From: Cellulomonas sp. NTE-D12
GTDB lineage: Bacteria > Actinomycetota > Actinomycetes > Actinomycetales > Cellulomonadaceae
Assembly: GCF_027923705.1 (NCBI RefSeq)
Contig: NZ_AP026442.1
Coordinates: 2,852,001 to 2,916,000, forward strand
Direction of reading: 5' to 3'
Length of the DNA stretch: 64,000 nucleotides
Under the pieces are notes generated by a model. The model made no database searches, was not told where the DNA came from, and was given only the letters and a program-made list of their open reading frames with translations. This document shows, piece after piece, positions 27,794 through 36,688 of the stretch; the first letter of the stretch is position 1; each line of letters begins with the position of its first letter. The translations under genes and the position numbers were made by a program.

Positions 27794-28696
27794 CTAGTCG
27801 AACGGGTTGCCGCGCGCCTCGTCCCGCACCATGCGCCACCACAGCAGCAGCGCGAACCCGGCGAAGATCCACCACTGCGCGGCGTAGGACAGGTTCTGCA
27901 GGTTCAGCCCGGTGCCGCGCCTGGTCGGCGGCGGCAGCACCGTCGGCGGGTCGCCCTGCGCCGGGTCGGACGAGGCGAGCACCACGTACCCGGTCCACGT
28001 GGGTCCGCCCCACACCCCGACGAGCTCGGCCGGGCTGATCGCCTCGGTGCGCCCGTCGGACACCCCCGCCCCGGGAGCCTCGCCCGCCTGCAGGTACCCG
28101 ACCACGGAGACGGCGCCGCCGGGTGCCGCGGGCAGGGGCGCACCGTCGGGCACGAACCCCCGGACGACGGCGAGCACGGCGGCGCCCTGCGGGGTGCTGA
28201 CGTGCAGCGGTGTGAGCACCAGCGACCCGTGCCGGCCACCGACCACGCGTCCCGTCACCTGCAGCTGCCCCGCCGGGTCGTAGGTGCCCGAGACCTGCAC
28301 CTTCCGCCCGACCATGCCGCCCGTGAACGGCTGCTGCGGTGCGATCACCTGGTCGAGCGGGACGGGTGCCGCCGTGGTCAGCTCCGCCTGGTGCCGCTGC
28401 TCGGCTGCGGCCCCGCGGACCTGTGCCCGGTCCAGCTGCCAGACCCCGAGCCGGGCGCACACCGCCGCCGCCAGGAGCAGCAGAGCGAGCATCCCGAGCA
28501 TCCGCGGCGTCACCGCAGCCCGGAACCAGCGCGCCGCCCCGCCGGACGGTGCCGGGACGTCGGTCCCCACCGAGTCTGGGACGTGCGTCCCAGTCGGCTC
28601 TGTGACCGGTGCAGACGCGTCCCCGGAAGCGTGCTCGGCACGTCCCGGACCGCGGTCCGACGACGGGCCGGGCGGTGCGCTCGGCAGGGGGCTCAT
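27794..28696 (-). CDS. SURF1-family cytochrome oxidase assembly protein
   Basis: 300 residues. SURF1 proteins assist cytochrome c oxidase assembly at the membrane. The order matches: a cytoplasmic disordered N-terminus of about 60 residues rich in Pro and acidic residues, a first membrane helix (MLGMLALLLLAAAVCARLGVWQLDR), a large extracytoplasmic domain (QPFTGGMVGRKVQVSGTYD, VRGFVPDG), and a second helix (WWIFAGFALLLWWRMVRDEARGNPFD). GVWQLDR after helix 1 and the C-terminal WWRMVRDE are typical. ATG 28696 is annotated; an in-frame GTG two codons upstream lies five bases after TACCGT and may be the real leaderless start. Convergent with the ABC operon, 10 bases apart. Confidence 0.85.
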   Translation of the reverse strand: MSPLPSAPPGPSSDRGPGRAEHASGDASAPVTEPTGTHVPDSVGTDVPAPSGGAARWFRAAVTPRMLGMLALLLLAAAVCARLGVWQLDRAQVRGAAAEQRHQAELTTAAPVPLDQVIAPQQPFTGGMVGRKVQVSGTYDPAGQLQVTGRVVGGRHGSLVLTPLHVSTPQGAAVLAVVRGFVPDGAPLPAAPGGAVSVVGYLQAGEAPGAGVSDGRTEAISPAELVGVWGGPTWTGYVVLASSDPAQGDPPTVLPPPTRRGTGLNLQNLSYAAQWWIFAGFALLLWWRMVRDEARGNPFD

Positions 28697-28943
28697 GGGC
28701 ACGTGCCACGGTACCTCGGCACTCGGGAGCAGCACCGTGACCAGGGCAGACGTGCGCTCGGCGGTACCTGCGGAACCGATGCGGCTCGCACCGGTGCGCT
28801 GCCCGTCGCCATGGGGTTGTATGGCGCTATGAGCCTTGTCACAGCGCTCCCTGGGCCTGATGTCCCGGATTCGGAGCCGCGGCTCACGCAAGGCTAGGGT
28901 CCGGGACCGGCCTAGACCGGCCGTCGACGAGGGGAAGACACCG

Positions 28944-31424
28944 ATGAGCACGACGACGGAGAAGCCTGCGGCCTGGCGCCGCGGGGCGGGCGCCCAGATC
29001 GAGGCATCGACCCTCGAGCGCATCGACCAGTGGTGGCGTGCGGCCAACTACCTGTCGGTCGGCCAGATCTACCTGCTGAACAACCCGCTGCTGCGCGAGC
29101 CGCTCAGCCGGGACGACGTCAAGCCGCGCCTGCTGGGCCACTGGGGCACCACGCCGGGCCTGAACTTCCTGTACGCGCACCTGAACCGCGCCATCGCGGA
29201 GCGCTCGCAGTCGACGATCTACGTCACCGGCCCGGGCCACGGGGGCCCCGGCCTCGTCGCGAGCGCGTACCTGGACGGCACGTACTCGGAGATCTACACG
29301 AACATCACCGAGGACGAGGACGGGCTGCGCAAGCTGTTCCGCCAGTTCTCCTTCCCGGGCGGCATCCCGTCGCACGTCGCCCCGGAGACGCCGGGCTCGA
29401 TCCACGAGGGCGGCGAGCTCGGCTACGCGCTGTCCCACGCGTACGGCGCGGCGTTCGACAACCCGGACCTGCTGGTCGCCGCGGTCGTCGGCGACGGCGA
29501 GGCGGAGACCGGCCCGCTGGCCACCAGCTGGCACTCGAACAAGTTCGTCAACCCGGCGCAGGACGGCGTCGTGCTGCCGATCCTGCACCTCAACGGGTAC
29601 AAGATCGCCAACCCCACGGTGCTCGCCCGCATCAGCGACGACGAGCTGCACGACCTGATGGTCGGCTACGGCCACCACCCGTACGTGTTCACCGGCGGCT
29701 ACGACGCGGACGAGTCGATGGTCGACGTGCACCGACGCTTCGCGGTGCTGCTCGACGAGGTGCTCGACGAGATCGCGGACATCAAGGCACGTGCCGCCGC
29801 CGGCGACACCAGCCGCCCGATGTGGCCGATGATCGTCTTCCGCACCCCCAAGGGCTGGACCGGCCCGGCCGAGATCGACGGCAAGAAGACGACCGGTTCG
29901 TGGCGGGCCCACCAGGTGCCGCTCGCCAGCGCCCGGGACACCCCGGAGCACCTGCAGGTGCTCGAGGAGTGGCTGAAGTCGTACCGCGCCGAGGAGCTGT
30001 TCGACGCCACCGGCCGCCTCGAGGCGAACATCCGTGCGCTCGCCCCGAAGGGCGACCTGCGGATGAGCGCGAACCCGAACGCGAACGGCGGCGTGCTGCT
30101 CAAGGACCTGCGGCTGCCCGACTTCCGTGACTTCGCGGTCGACGTGCCGCACCCCGCCGGCTCGTTCTCCGAGGCGCCCCGGGTGCTCGGCGACTACCTC
30201 ACCGAGGTGATCCGCCGGAACCCGGACAACTTCCGGATCTTCGGCCCGGACGAGACGGCGTCCAACCGCCTGCAGTCGGTGTTCGGCGTGACGGACAAGC
30301 AGTGGAACGCCGAGTACATCTCCCCCGACGTGGACGAGCACATGGCCCGCGCGGGCCGCGTGATGGAGATGCTCAGCGAGCACCAGTGCCAGGGCTGGCT
30401 CGAGGGCTACCTCCTGACCGGGCGGCACGGCCTGTTCACCTCCTACGAGGCGTTCATCCACATCGTCGACTCGATGTTCAACCAGCACGCGAAGTGGCTG
30501 AAGGTCACCAACGACATCCCGTGGCGCCGGCCGATCGCCAGCCTGAACTACCTGCTGTCCAGCCACGTCTGGAGGCAGGACCACAACGGCTTCTCGCACC
30601 AGGACCCGGGGTTCATCGACCACGTGGTCAACAAGAAGGCCGAGGTCGTCCGCGTCTACCTGCCGCCGGACGCGAACACCCTGCTGTCCACCTACGACCA
30701 CTGCCTCAAGAGCCGGCAGTACGTCAACGTGGTGGTGTCCGGCAAGCAGCCCGCGCCCAACTTCCTCACCATGCAGGAGGCGATCGAGCACACCACCCGG
30801 GGCCTCGGCATCTGGGAGTGGGCCGGTACCGAGGTCGCCGGCGAGGAGCCGGACGTGGTGCTGGCGTGCGCCGGTGACGTGCCGACGCTCGAGGTGCTGG
30901 CCGCGGCGGACATCCTGCGCCGCGAGCTGCCGGTGCTGAAGGTGCGCGTGGTCAACGTCGTCGACCTGATGCGGCTGCAGGACGAGCGGGAGCACCCGCA
31001 CGGCATGTCCGACCGGGACTTCGACACGCTGTTCACGGCGGACCGGCCGGTCGTCTTCGCCTACCACGGCTACCCGTGGCTGATCCACCGCCTCACGTAC
31101 CGCCGCAACGGGCACGCCAACATCCACGTGCGCGGGTACAAGGAGGAGGGCACCACCACCACGCCCTTCGACATGGTGATGCTGAACGACCTGGACCGTT
31201 ACCACCTGGTGATCGACGTGATCGACCAGGTGCACTGGCTGCGCGCGTCGCAGGCCGGCCTGCGCCAGCGCATGGTCGACGCCCGCCTGCGCGCCCGTCA
31301 GTACACCCGGGAGCACGGCGAGGACATCCCGGAGGTGCGCGACTGGGTGTGGCCGGATGCCGGCGACGCCGCCGCCGAGGGCGAGGTCGCCGCGACCTTG
31401 TCCACGGGTGGCGACAACGAGTAG
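28944..31424 (+). CDS. xfp: Phosphoketolase (xylulose-5-phosphate/fructose-6-phosphate)
   Basis: 826 residues, full family length. This thiamine-diphosphate enzyme splits xylulose-5-P or fructose-6-P with phosphate to acetyl-phosphate plus glyceraldehyde-3-P or erythrose-4-P. Visible: NYLSVGQIYLLNNPLL at the N-terminus, the cofactor motif VGDGEAETGP with TSWHSNKF, LNGYKIANPT, and the C-terminal domain with HVRGYKEEGTTTTPFDM. ATG 28944 follows GAGGGGAAG. The next two genes turn its acetyl-phosphate into acetate and ATP, so the three form a working phosphoketolase bypass. Confidence 0.96.
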   Translation: MSTTTEKPAAWRRGAGAQIEASTLERIDQWWRAANYLSVGQIYLLNNPLLREPLSRDDVKPRLLGHWGTTPGLNFLYAHLNRAIAERSQSTIYVTGPGHGGPGLVASAYLDGTYSEIYTNITEDEDGLRKLFRQFSFPGGIPSHVAPETPGSIHEGGELGYALSHAYGAAFDNPDLLVAAVVGDGEAETGPLATSWHSNKFVNPAQDGVVLPILHLNGYKIANPTVLARISDDELHDLMVGYGHHPYVFTGGYDADESMVDVHRRFAVLLDEVLDEIADIKARAAAGDTSRPMWPMIVFRTPKGWTGPAEIDGKKTTGSWRAHQVPLASARDTPEHLQVLEEWLKSYRAEELFDATGRLEANIRALAPKGDLRMSANPNANGGVLLKDLRLPDFRDFAVDVPHPAGSFSEAPRVLGDYLTEVIRRNPDNFRIFGPDETASNRLQSVFGVTDKQWNAEYISPDVDEHMARAGRVMEMLSEHQCQGWLEGYLLTGRHGLFTSYEAFIHIVDSMFNQHAKWLKVTNDIPWRRPIASLNYLLSSHVWRQDHNGFSHQDPGFIDHVVNKKAEVVRVYLPPDANTLLSTYDHCLKSRQYVNVVVSGKQPAPNFLTMQEAIEHTTRGLGIWEWAGTEVAGEEPDVVLACAGDVPTLEVLAAADILRRELPVLKVRVVNVVDLMRLQDEREHPHGMSDRDFDTLFTADRPVVFAYHGYPWLIHRLTYRRNGHANIHVRGYKEEGTTTTPFDMVMLNDLDRYHLVIDVIDQVHWLRASQAGLRQRMVDARLRARQYTREHGEDIPEVRDWVWPDAGDAAAEGEVAATLSTGGDNE

Positions 31425-31429
31425 TCGGT

Positions 31430-31465
31430 GAGGGGGCCGGAGCGGGTGACCGCTCCGGCCCCCTC
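31430..31465 (+). terminator. Stem-loop between xfp and pta
   Basis: Perfect 16-bp stem (31430-31445 and 31450-31465) with a GTGA loop, starting five bases after the xfp stop. With only about 40 bases to pta, it may be a partial terminator or mRNA-stabilising element that lowers pta-ackA expression relative to xfp. Confidence 0.7.
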
Positions 31466-31503
31466 GTCGCATGACGAACCGCAAGAAACAGGAGACGCCC
31501 ACC

Positions 31504-33624
31504 GTGGCCCGCAGCATCTACATCGCCTCACCCGAGGGTGACACCGGAAAATCCACGGTGGCTCTCGGCCTAGTCGACCTGCTCACGCGAACCGTGCAGC
31601 GCGTCGGCGTGTTCCGTCCGGTCGCCCGGTCCACCGAGGAGCGGGACTACGTGCTCGAGCTGCTGCTCGCCCACGACGGCATCGACATGGCGTACGACGA
31701 CGCGATCGGCGTCACGTACGAGCAGGTGCTCGACGACGCCGAGGGCTCGCTGGCGAAGATCGTGCAGCGGTACCACGACGTAGAGCGCCGCTGCGACGCG
31801 ATCGTCGTCGTCGGCACGGACTACACGGACGTCGCCGGACCGACCGAGCTGGCGTACAACGCCCGCATCGCCGCGAACCTCGGCGCGCCGGCGGTGCTGG
31901 TGGTCAGCGGCAAGAACCGGGCGCCGGACGCGATCCACCAGATCGCGGAGGTGGCGATCGCCGAGATGAAGGCGAACCACGCCCAGGTGGTCGCGGTGGT
32001 GGCCAACCGGTGCGCCGCCACGTGCGTGGACGGCGTGCGGGCGGAGTTCAAGGACGAGCTGCCGATCTGGGCGATCCCGGACGACCCCATGCTGACGGCC
32101 CCGACCCTGCGCGAGCTGGTCGACGCGGTGGGCGGCTCGCTGATCCGCGGCGACGAGGAGCTGCTGTCCCGCGAGGTGCTGGACCTGCTGGTCGGCGCGA
32201 TGAGCGTGGAGCACCTGCTCGACCGCCTGCAGCCGGGTGCCGTAGTGATCACCTCCGGCGACCGGCACGACGTGCTGCTCGGCCTGCAGCTGGCGCACCA
32301 GGCCGACGGGTTCCCCAACCTGGCCGGCATCGTGCTGACCGGCGGCCTCACACCGGCCCCCGTGATCTCCCGGCTGCTGGACGGCCTGAACTCCCGGCTG
32401 CCGATCATCAGCACCGACCTGGGCACGTTCCGGTCCGCCTCCGCGGCGGCGGCGACCCGTGGGCGGCTCAGCCGCGACTCGCAGCGGAAGGTCGACTCCG
32501 CGCTCGCGCTGTTCGAGCAGCACGTCGACGGCACGGCCCTGCTCGGGGCTCTGGACGTCCCGCGCGTCGCCGTGGTCACCCCGCTGATGTTCGAGTACGA
32601 GCTGCTGGACCGGGCCCGCAACGACCGCAAGCACATCGTGCTGCCCGAGGGTGGCGACGACCGCATCCTGCGCGCCGCCTCGACCCTGCTCCAGCGCGGT
32701 GTCGCGGACCTGACGATCCTCGGCGACGAGCAGTCGATCCGGACCCGGGCCACCGAGCTGGGTCTCGTGCTCGACGCCGCTCAGGTGATCGACCCCAAGG
32801 ACGGCGAGCTGCTCGAGCGGTTCGCTGCCGAGTACACCGAGCTGCGCAAGCACAAGGGCATGACGGTGGAGCGCGCGCGCGAGATCGTCTCCTCGGTGTC
32901 CTACTTCGGCACGATGATGGTCAAGCTCGGCCTGGCCGACGGCATGGTCTCCGGCGCGATCCACACGACGGCGCACACCATCAAGCCGTCGTTCGAGATC
33001 ATCAAGACGGCGCCCGGCGTCAGCAACGTGTCCAGCTGCTTCCTGATGTGCCTCGAGGACCGCGTGCTGGTGTACGCCGACTGCGCGGTGATCCCGGACC
33101 CGACGGCCGAGCAGCTGGCGGACATCGCGATCTCCTCGGCGGCGACCGCCGAGCAGTTCGGCATCGAGCCGCGCATCGCGATGCTGTCCTACTCGACCGG
33201 CGAGTCCGGCACGGGGGCGGACGTGGACAAGGTCCGCACCGCCACGGCGCTGGTCCGCGAGCGCCGCCCCGACCTGTCGGTGGAGGGCCCCATTCAGTAC
33301 GACGCCGCCGTGGACGCCTCGGTCGCCAAGACGAAGCTGCCGGACTCCGCGGTGGCCGGGCGGGCGACGGTGTTCGTCTTCCCCGACCTGAACACCGGCA
33401 ACAACACGTACAAGGCCGTGCAGCGGTCCGCCGGCGCCGTGGCGATCGGCCCGGTGCTGCAGGGGCTGCGCGCCCCGGTCAACGACCTGTCCCGCGGCGC
33501 CCTGGTCCAGGACATCGTCAACACCGTCGCGATCACCGCGATCCAGGCCCAGGCGCTCGCCGGGGCCACCACCCGCACCCAGCTGCCCGCGGCAGCCGAC
33601 CCCGTGGAGGCAGCAACCCGATGA
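31504..33624 (+). CDS. pta: Phosphate acetyltransferase, long form
   Basis: 706 residues, the long Pta type. It interconverts acetyl-CoA and acetyl-phosphate. Domains: N-terminal BioD-like P-loop domain (YIASPEGDTGKSTVALGL), a central DRTGG-type domain (about 215-330, VVITSGDRHDVLLG), and the C-terminal catalytic phosphotransacetylase (IVLPEGGDDRILRAA ... LNTGNNTYKAVQR). GTG 31504 is preferred because AGGAGA lies eight bases upstream; ATG 31471, eleven codons earlier, lies within five bases of the stem-loop and lacks a ribosome site. Its stop overlaps ackA (ATGA). Confidence 0.95.
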   Translation: MARSIYIASPEGDTGKSTVALGLVDLLTRTVQRVGVFRPVARSTEERDYVLELLLAHDGIDMAYDDAIGVTYEQVLDDAEGSLAKIVQRYHDVERRCDAIVVVGTDYTDVAGPTELAYNARIAANLGAPAVLVVSGKNRAPDAIHQIAEVAIAEMKANHAQVVAVVANRCAATCVDGVRAEFKDELPIWAIPDDPMLTAPTLRELVDAVGGSLIRGDEELLSREVLDLLVGAMSVEHLLDRLQPGAVVITSGDRHDVLLGLQLAHQADGFPNLAGIVLTGGLTPAPVISRLLDGLNSRLPIISTDLGTFRSASAAAATRGRLSRDSQRKVDSALALFEQHVDGTALLGALDVPRVAVVTPLMFEYELLDRARNDRKHIVLPEGGDDRILRAASTLLQRGVADLTILGDEQSIRTRATELGLVLDAAQVIDPKDGELLERFAAEYTELRKHKGMTVERAREIVSSVSYFGTMMVKLGLADGMVSGAIHTTAHTIKPSFEIIKTAPGVSNVSSCFLMCLEDRVLVYADCAVIPDPTAEQLADIAISSAATAEQFGIEPRIAMLSYSTGESGTGADVDKVRTATALVRERRPDLSVEGPIQYDAAVDASVAKTKLPDSAVAGRATVFVFPDLNTGNNTYKAVQRSAGAVAIGPVLQGLRAPVNDLSRGALVQDIVNTVAITAIQAQALAGATTRTQLPAAADPVEAATR

Positions 33625-34817
33625 GCACCCGCACAGTCCTGGTGGTCAACTCCGGCTCGTCGTCGATCAAGTACCAGCTGGTCGACCCCGACGCCGGCAC
33701 GGCGATCGCCTCGGGCCTCGTCGAGCGGATCGGCGAGAGCTCCGGCAACGTCAAGCACACCTACGGCGACCAGACGGTCAAGCGCGAGCTGCCCGTGCCG
33801 GACCACGCGGTCGGCATGCGCATCGTCCTCGACCTGTTCGAGGAGGTCGGCCCCTCGATCCACACGTCCAACGTCGTGGCCGTCGGCCACCGCGTGGTGC
33901 AGGGTGGCTCGGTGTTCGACGCGCCGGCCCTGATCGACGACGACGTGGTGGAGAAGATCGACGCCCTGTCCCCACTGGCTCCGCTGCACAACCCGGCGCA
34001 CATCACCGGCATCAAGGTCGCCCGGCAGCTGCTGCCGGACGAGCCGCAGGTCGCGGTGTTCGACACGGCGTTCTTCGAGAAGCTGCCGGCCGAGGCCGCC
34101 ACGTACGCGATCGACAAGAAGGTCGCCGCCGCGCACCAGGTGCGCCGCTACGGCGCCCACGGCACCTCGCACCAGTACGTCTCGCAGGAGGTGGCCCGGT
34201 ACCTCGACCGCCCGGTCGGCGAGCTGAACCAGATCGTGCTGCACCTGGGCAACGGCGCCTCGGCGTCGGCCGTCAAGGGCGGCCACGCGGTGGACACCTC
34301 GATGGGGCTGACGCCGCTCGAGGGCCTGGTGATGGGCACGCGCTCCGGGGACATCGACCCGGCCGTGGTGTTCCACCTCTACCGGAACGCCGGCATGTCG
34401 ATCGACGACATCGACGACCTGCTGAACCGCCGCTCCGGCATCAAGGGCCTGTCCGGCGAGAACGACTTCCGGGCGCTGCACGACATGATCGCCGCGGGGG
34501 ACGCCGACGCGGCGCTCGCCCTGGACGTGTACGTGCACCGGCTGAAGAAGTACGTCGGCGCCTACTACGCGATCCTCGGCCGGCTCGACGTGCTGACGTT
34601 CACCGCCGGTGTCGGCGAGAACGACGACGTGGTGCGCGCGCGGGTGTGCGAGGGGCTCGAGCCGCTCGGCATCGTGCTCGACCCGGAGCGGAACGCCGGT
34701 CGTGGCGGCCCGAAGGTCATCTCCGCCGACGGCTCGCCCGTCACGGTGCTGGTGATCCCCACCAACGAGGAGCTGGCCATCGCCCGCCAGTCGCTGGCGG
34801 TGGTCGAGGCCCGCTGA
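33621..34817 (+). CDS. ackA: Acetate kinase
   Basis: 398 residues, standard length. It makes ATP and acetate from acetyl-phosphate and ADP. Both family signatures are visible: VLVVNSGSSSIKYQLV at the N-terminus and RYGAHGTSHQYVSQE near residue 175; the ATP-binding LHLGNGASASAV and the C-terminal FTAGVGEND also match. Translationally coupled to pta by an ATGA overlap and followed by a strong stem-loop, so pta-ackA end as one unit. Confidence 0.97.
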   Translation: MSTRTVLVVNSGSSSIKYQLVDPDAGTAIASGLVERIGESSGNVKHTYGDQTVKRELPVPDHAVGMRIVLDLFEEVGPSIHTSNVVAVGHRVVQGGSVFDAPALIDDDVVEKIDALSPLAPLHNPAHITGIKVARQLLPDEPQVAVFDTAFFEKLPAEAATYAIDKKVAAAHQVRRYGAHGTSHQYVSQEVARYLDRPVGELNQIVLHLGNGASASAVKGGHAVDTSMGLTPLEGLVMGTRSGDIDPAVVFHLYRNAGMSIDDIDDLLNRRSGIKGLSGENDFRALHDMIAAGDADAALALDVYVHRLKKYVGAYYAILGRLDVLTFTAGVGENDDVVRARVCEGLEPLGIVLDPERNAGRGGPKVISADGSPVTVLVIPTNEELAIARQSLAVVEAR

Positions 34818-34832
34818 GGCCCGCGACCCACG

Positions 34833-34865
34833 GGTGCCCCGGTCCGCTCGTCGGACCGGGGCACC
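34833..34865. terminator. Bidirectional stem-loop between ackA and the aldehyde dehydrogenase
   Basis: 14-bp perfect stem GGTGCCCCGGTCCG / complement (34833-34846 and 34852-34865), 5-base loop. It lies between the convergent ends of ackA (34817) and the next gene (34883), so it can serve both strands. Confidence 0.75.
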
Positions 34866-34882
34866 GCTGCGTCAGGCGGCGC

Positions 34883-36535
34883 TCACGGCAGCCGCACCGT
34901 CCGCATGGCCCGCAGCGTCTGCGTGTAGACGGCCGGCCAGAGCTCGTGCCCCAGCCCGAAGAGCCGCTCGAGCCCCACCGTCGGGCCGCCCCACGGACCC
35001 AGCACGCCGTGGGTCCCCCGCTGCACCGCGATGGTCTGCTGCCGCGTGTGCAGCCACAGCCCCTCCGGCCCGTGCCGGCCGCCGAGCCCGGACGGCCCCC
35101 AGCCGGACTGCGGCGCCCCCATCGACGCCCAGCTGGCGACGTACCCCTCGTTGACGTTCACCGACCCGGCGCGGACGCGCCGAGCGAGCGCGGCCCCGCG
35201 CCGTGCCGACGCCGTCCAGATGCTCGCGTTGAGGCCGTACTCGCTGTCGTTCATCGCGGCGACCGCTTCGTCGTCCGACGACACCGGGCTGAGCGCCACC
35301 ACCGGACCGAAGGTCTCCTCGCGGCACAGGAGGGCCGTGGCCGGGACGTCGGTCAGGACCGTCGGCTCGTAGAAGTAGGGGCCGAGGTCCGGTCGCTCGT
35401 GCCCGCCGGTCAGCACCCGTGCGCCCTGGCCGACGGCGTCCTCGACGTGCTCGACCACCCGGGCCAGCTGGCTCGCCGACGTCAGCGACCCGACGTCCGA
35501 CCGGTAGTCCAGCCCCGCACCCAGCCGCAGCGCACGCGTCCGGGCGACGAACGCGGGCACGAGCTCGTCCCACACGGCGCGGTGCACGTACACGCGCTCG
35601 ACGCTCACGCAGATCTGGCCCGTGCCCGCGAAGGCGGCGCGCACCACCCCGGCGGCTGTGACGTCCACGTGCACGTCCTCGGCGACGTAGAGGGCGTTCT
35701 TGCCGCCGAGCTCGAGCGTCGCGGGCACCAGCCGCCGCCCGGCCTGCGCGGCGACCGTGCGACCGGCGCCGGTGGAGCCGGTGAAGACGACGGCATCCGC
35801 CGCCTCGACCACCGCCGAGCCGATGTCCGGCCCGCCGGTGACCACCTGAAGCACGCCGACCGGCAGGCCCGCGTCCTCCAGCAGCTCCGCGGCCCACAGC
35901 GCCGTCAGCGTCGTCTGCGGGTCGGGGCGCAGGACCACGGCGTTGCCCGCGACCAGGGCCGGCAGCGCATCGCCGAGGGCCATGGTCAGCGGCACGTTCC
36001 ACGGCGCCACCACGCCGACCACCCCGATCGGGTGTCGCACCACCCGGGTGGACGTCAGCCCGGGCAGCAGCCCGGCGGCGTGCCGGGTGGCCAGGTACGA
36101 GCGGGCGCGGACGGCGTAGTGCCGCGCCACGTTGGCGACGTCCGCGACCTCCTCGAAGGCGTGGGTCCGCGCCTTGCCCGTCTCCACCTGGATCAGGTCG
36201 AGCACGTCGCTCTGCCGTTCGAGGAGCAGGTCGTGCAGCCGCAGCAGCACCGCCGTGCGCTCCCGGAGCGGGGCGGCGGACCACAGCCGCTGGGCGGCAC
36301 GGGCGCTCCGGACGGCCTGCACCACGTCCTCCGGCCGGGACAGCGGGACGGCGGCGATCGGTGCGCCGGTGAACGGCGCGTGCGCGACGTGGACGGCGTG
36401 GCCGGGGCCGGCGACCACCCTGGCCAGCAGCGTGCGCAGGTCGTCCGGCTCGAGCACGTAGGTGGCGAGCGGGTCCGTCTCCGGGTCGTGCAGCTGGGCG
36501 TGTGCCGGGTCCGGCTGCCCTGCGTCGTGCGCCAT
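34883..36535 (-). CDS. NAD(P)-dependent succinate-semialdehyde dehydrogenase, GabD2-like
   Basis: 550 residues. It oxidises an aldehyde, probably succinate semialdehyde, to the acid. Aldehyde dehydrogenase motifs are present: GVVGVVAPWNVPLT, FTGSTGAGRTV (cofactor loop), the general-base Glu in TLELGGKNA, the nucleophile Cys in GTGQICVSVERV, and EETFGPVV. The ETGKARTHAFEEVADVANVARHY segment is typical of the actinobacterial GabD2 group. ATG 36535 was chosen; the frame extends upstream but only through low-complexity sequence. It stands alone between two terminators, so no pathway partner is nearby and the substrate is inferred. Confidence 0.88.
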   Translation of the reverse strand: MAHDAGQPDPAHAQLHDPETDPLATYVLEPDDLRTLLARVVAGPGHAVHVAHAPFTGAPIAAVPLSRPEDVVQAVRSARAAQRLWSAAPLRERTAVLLRLHDLLLERQSDVLDLIQVETGKARTHAFEEVADVANVARHYAVRARSYLATRHAAGLLPGLTSTRVVRHPIGVVGVVAPWNVPLTMALGDALPALVAGNAVVLRPDPQTTLTALWAAELLEDAGLPVGVLQVVTGGPDIGSAVVEAADAVVFTGSTGAGRTVAAQAGRRLVPATLELGGKNALYVAEDVHVDVTAAGVVRAAFAGTGQICVSVERVYVHRAVWDELVPAFVARTRALRLGAGLDYRSDVGSLTSASQLARVVEHVEDAVGQGARVLTGGHERPDLGPYFYEPTVLTDVPATALLCREETFGPVVALSPVSSDDEAVAAMNDSEYGLNASIWTASARRGAALARRVRAGSVNVNEGYVASWASMGAPQSGWGPSGLGGRHGPEGLWLHTRQQTIAVQRGTHGVLGPWGGPTVGLERLFGLGHELWPAVYTQTLRAMRTVRLP

Positions 36536-36644
36536 CGCGTCAGCGTACGTCCGCCGCCTGTCGGAGCCCATGTGGGCGGAGTCGGTGGAGCCGGCGCGGT
36601 CGGGCGCAGTCGGCGGAGCCGGACGCACTCGGGTGCAGAACGCA

Positions 36645-36677
36645 GGTGGGGCGGTCGCCGTCGGCGACCGCCCCACC
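36645..36677 (-). terminator. Stem-loop ending the fru-ptsHI operon
   Basis: 15-bp perfect stem GGTGGGGCGGTCGCC / complement with a 3-base loop, 12 bases beyond the ptsI stop at 36689 on the minus strand. Confidence 0.75.
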
Positions 36678-36688
36678 CCGTCGTGCAC

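Noticed and set aside
28884..31517. An 877-codon open frame on the strand opposite phosphoketolase, and similar long antisense frames at 7406-9292, 25135-27774 and 34646-38935 (plus).
   Set aside because: They mirror real genes. High GC removes stop codons in antisense frames, and the translations are low-complexity His/Arg/Val/Gly with no family motif.
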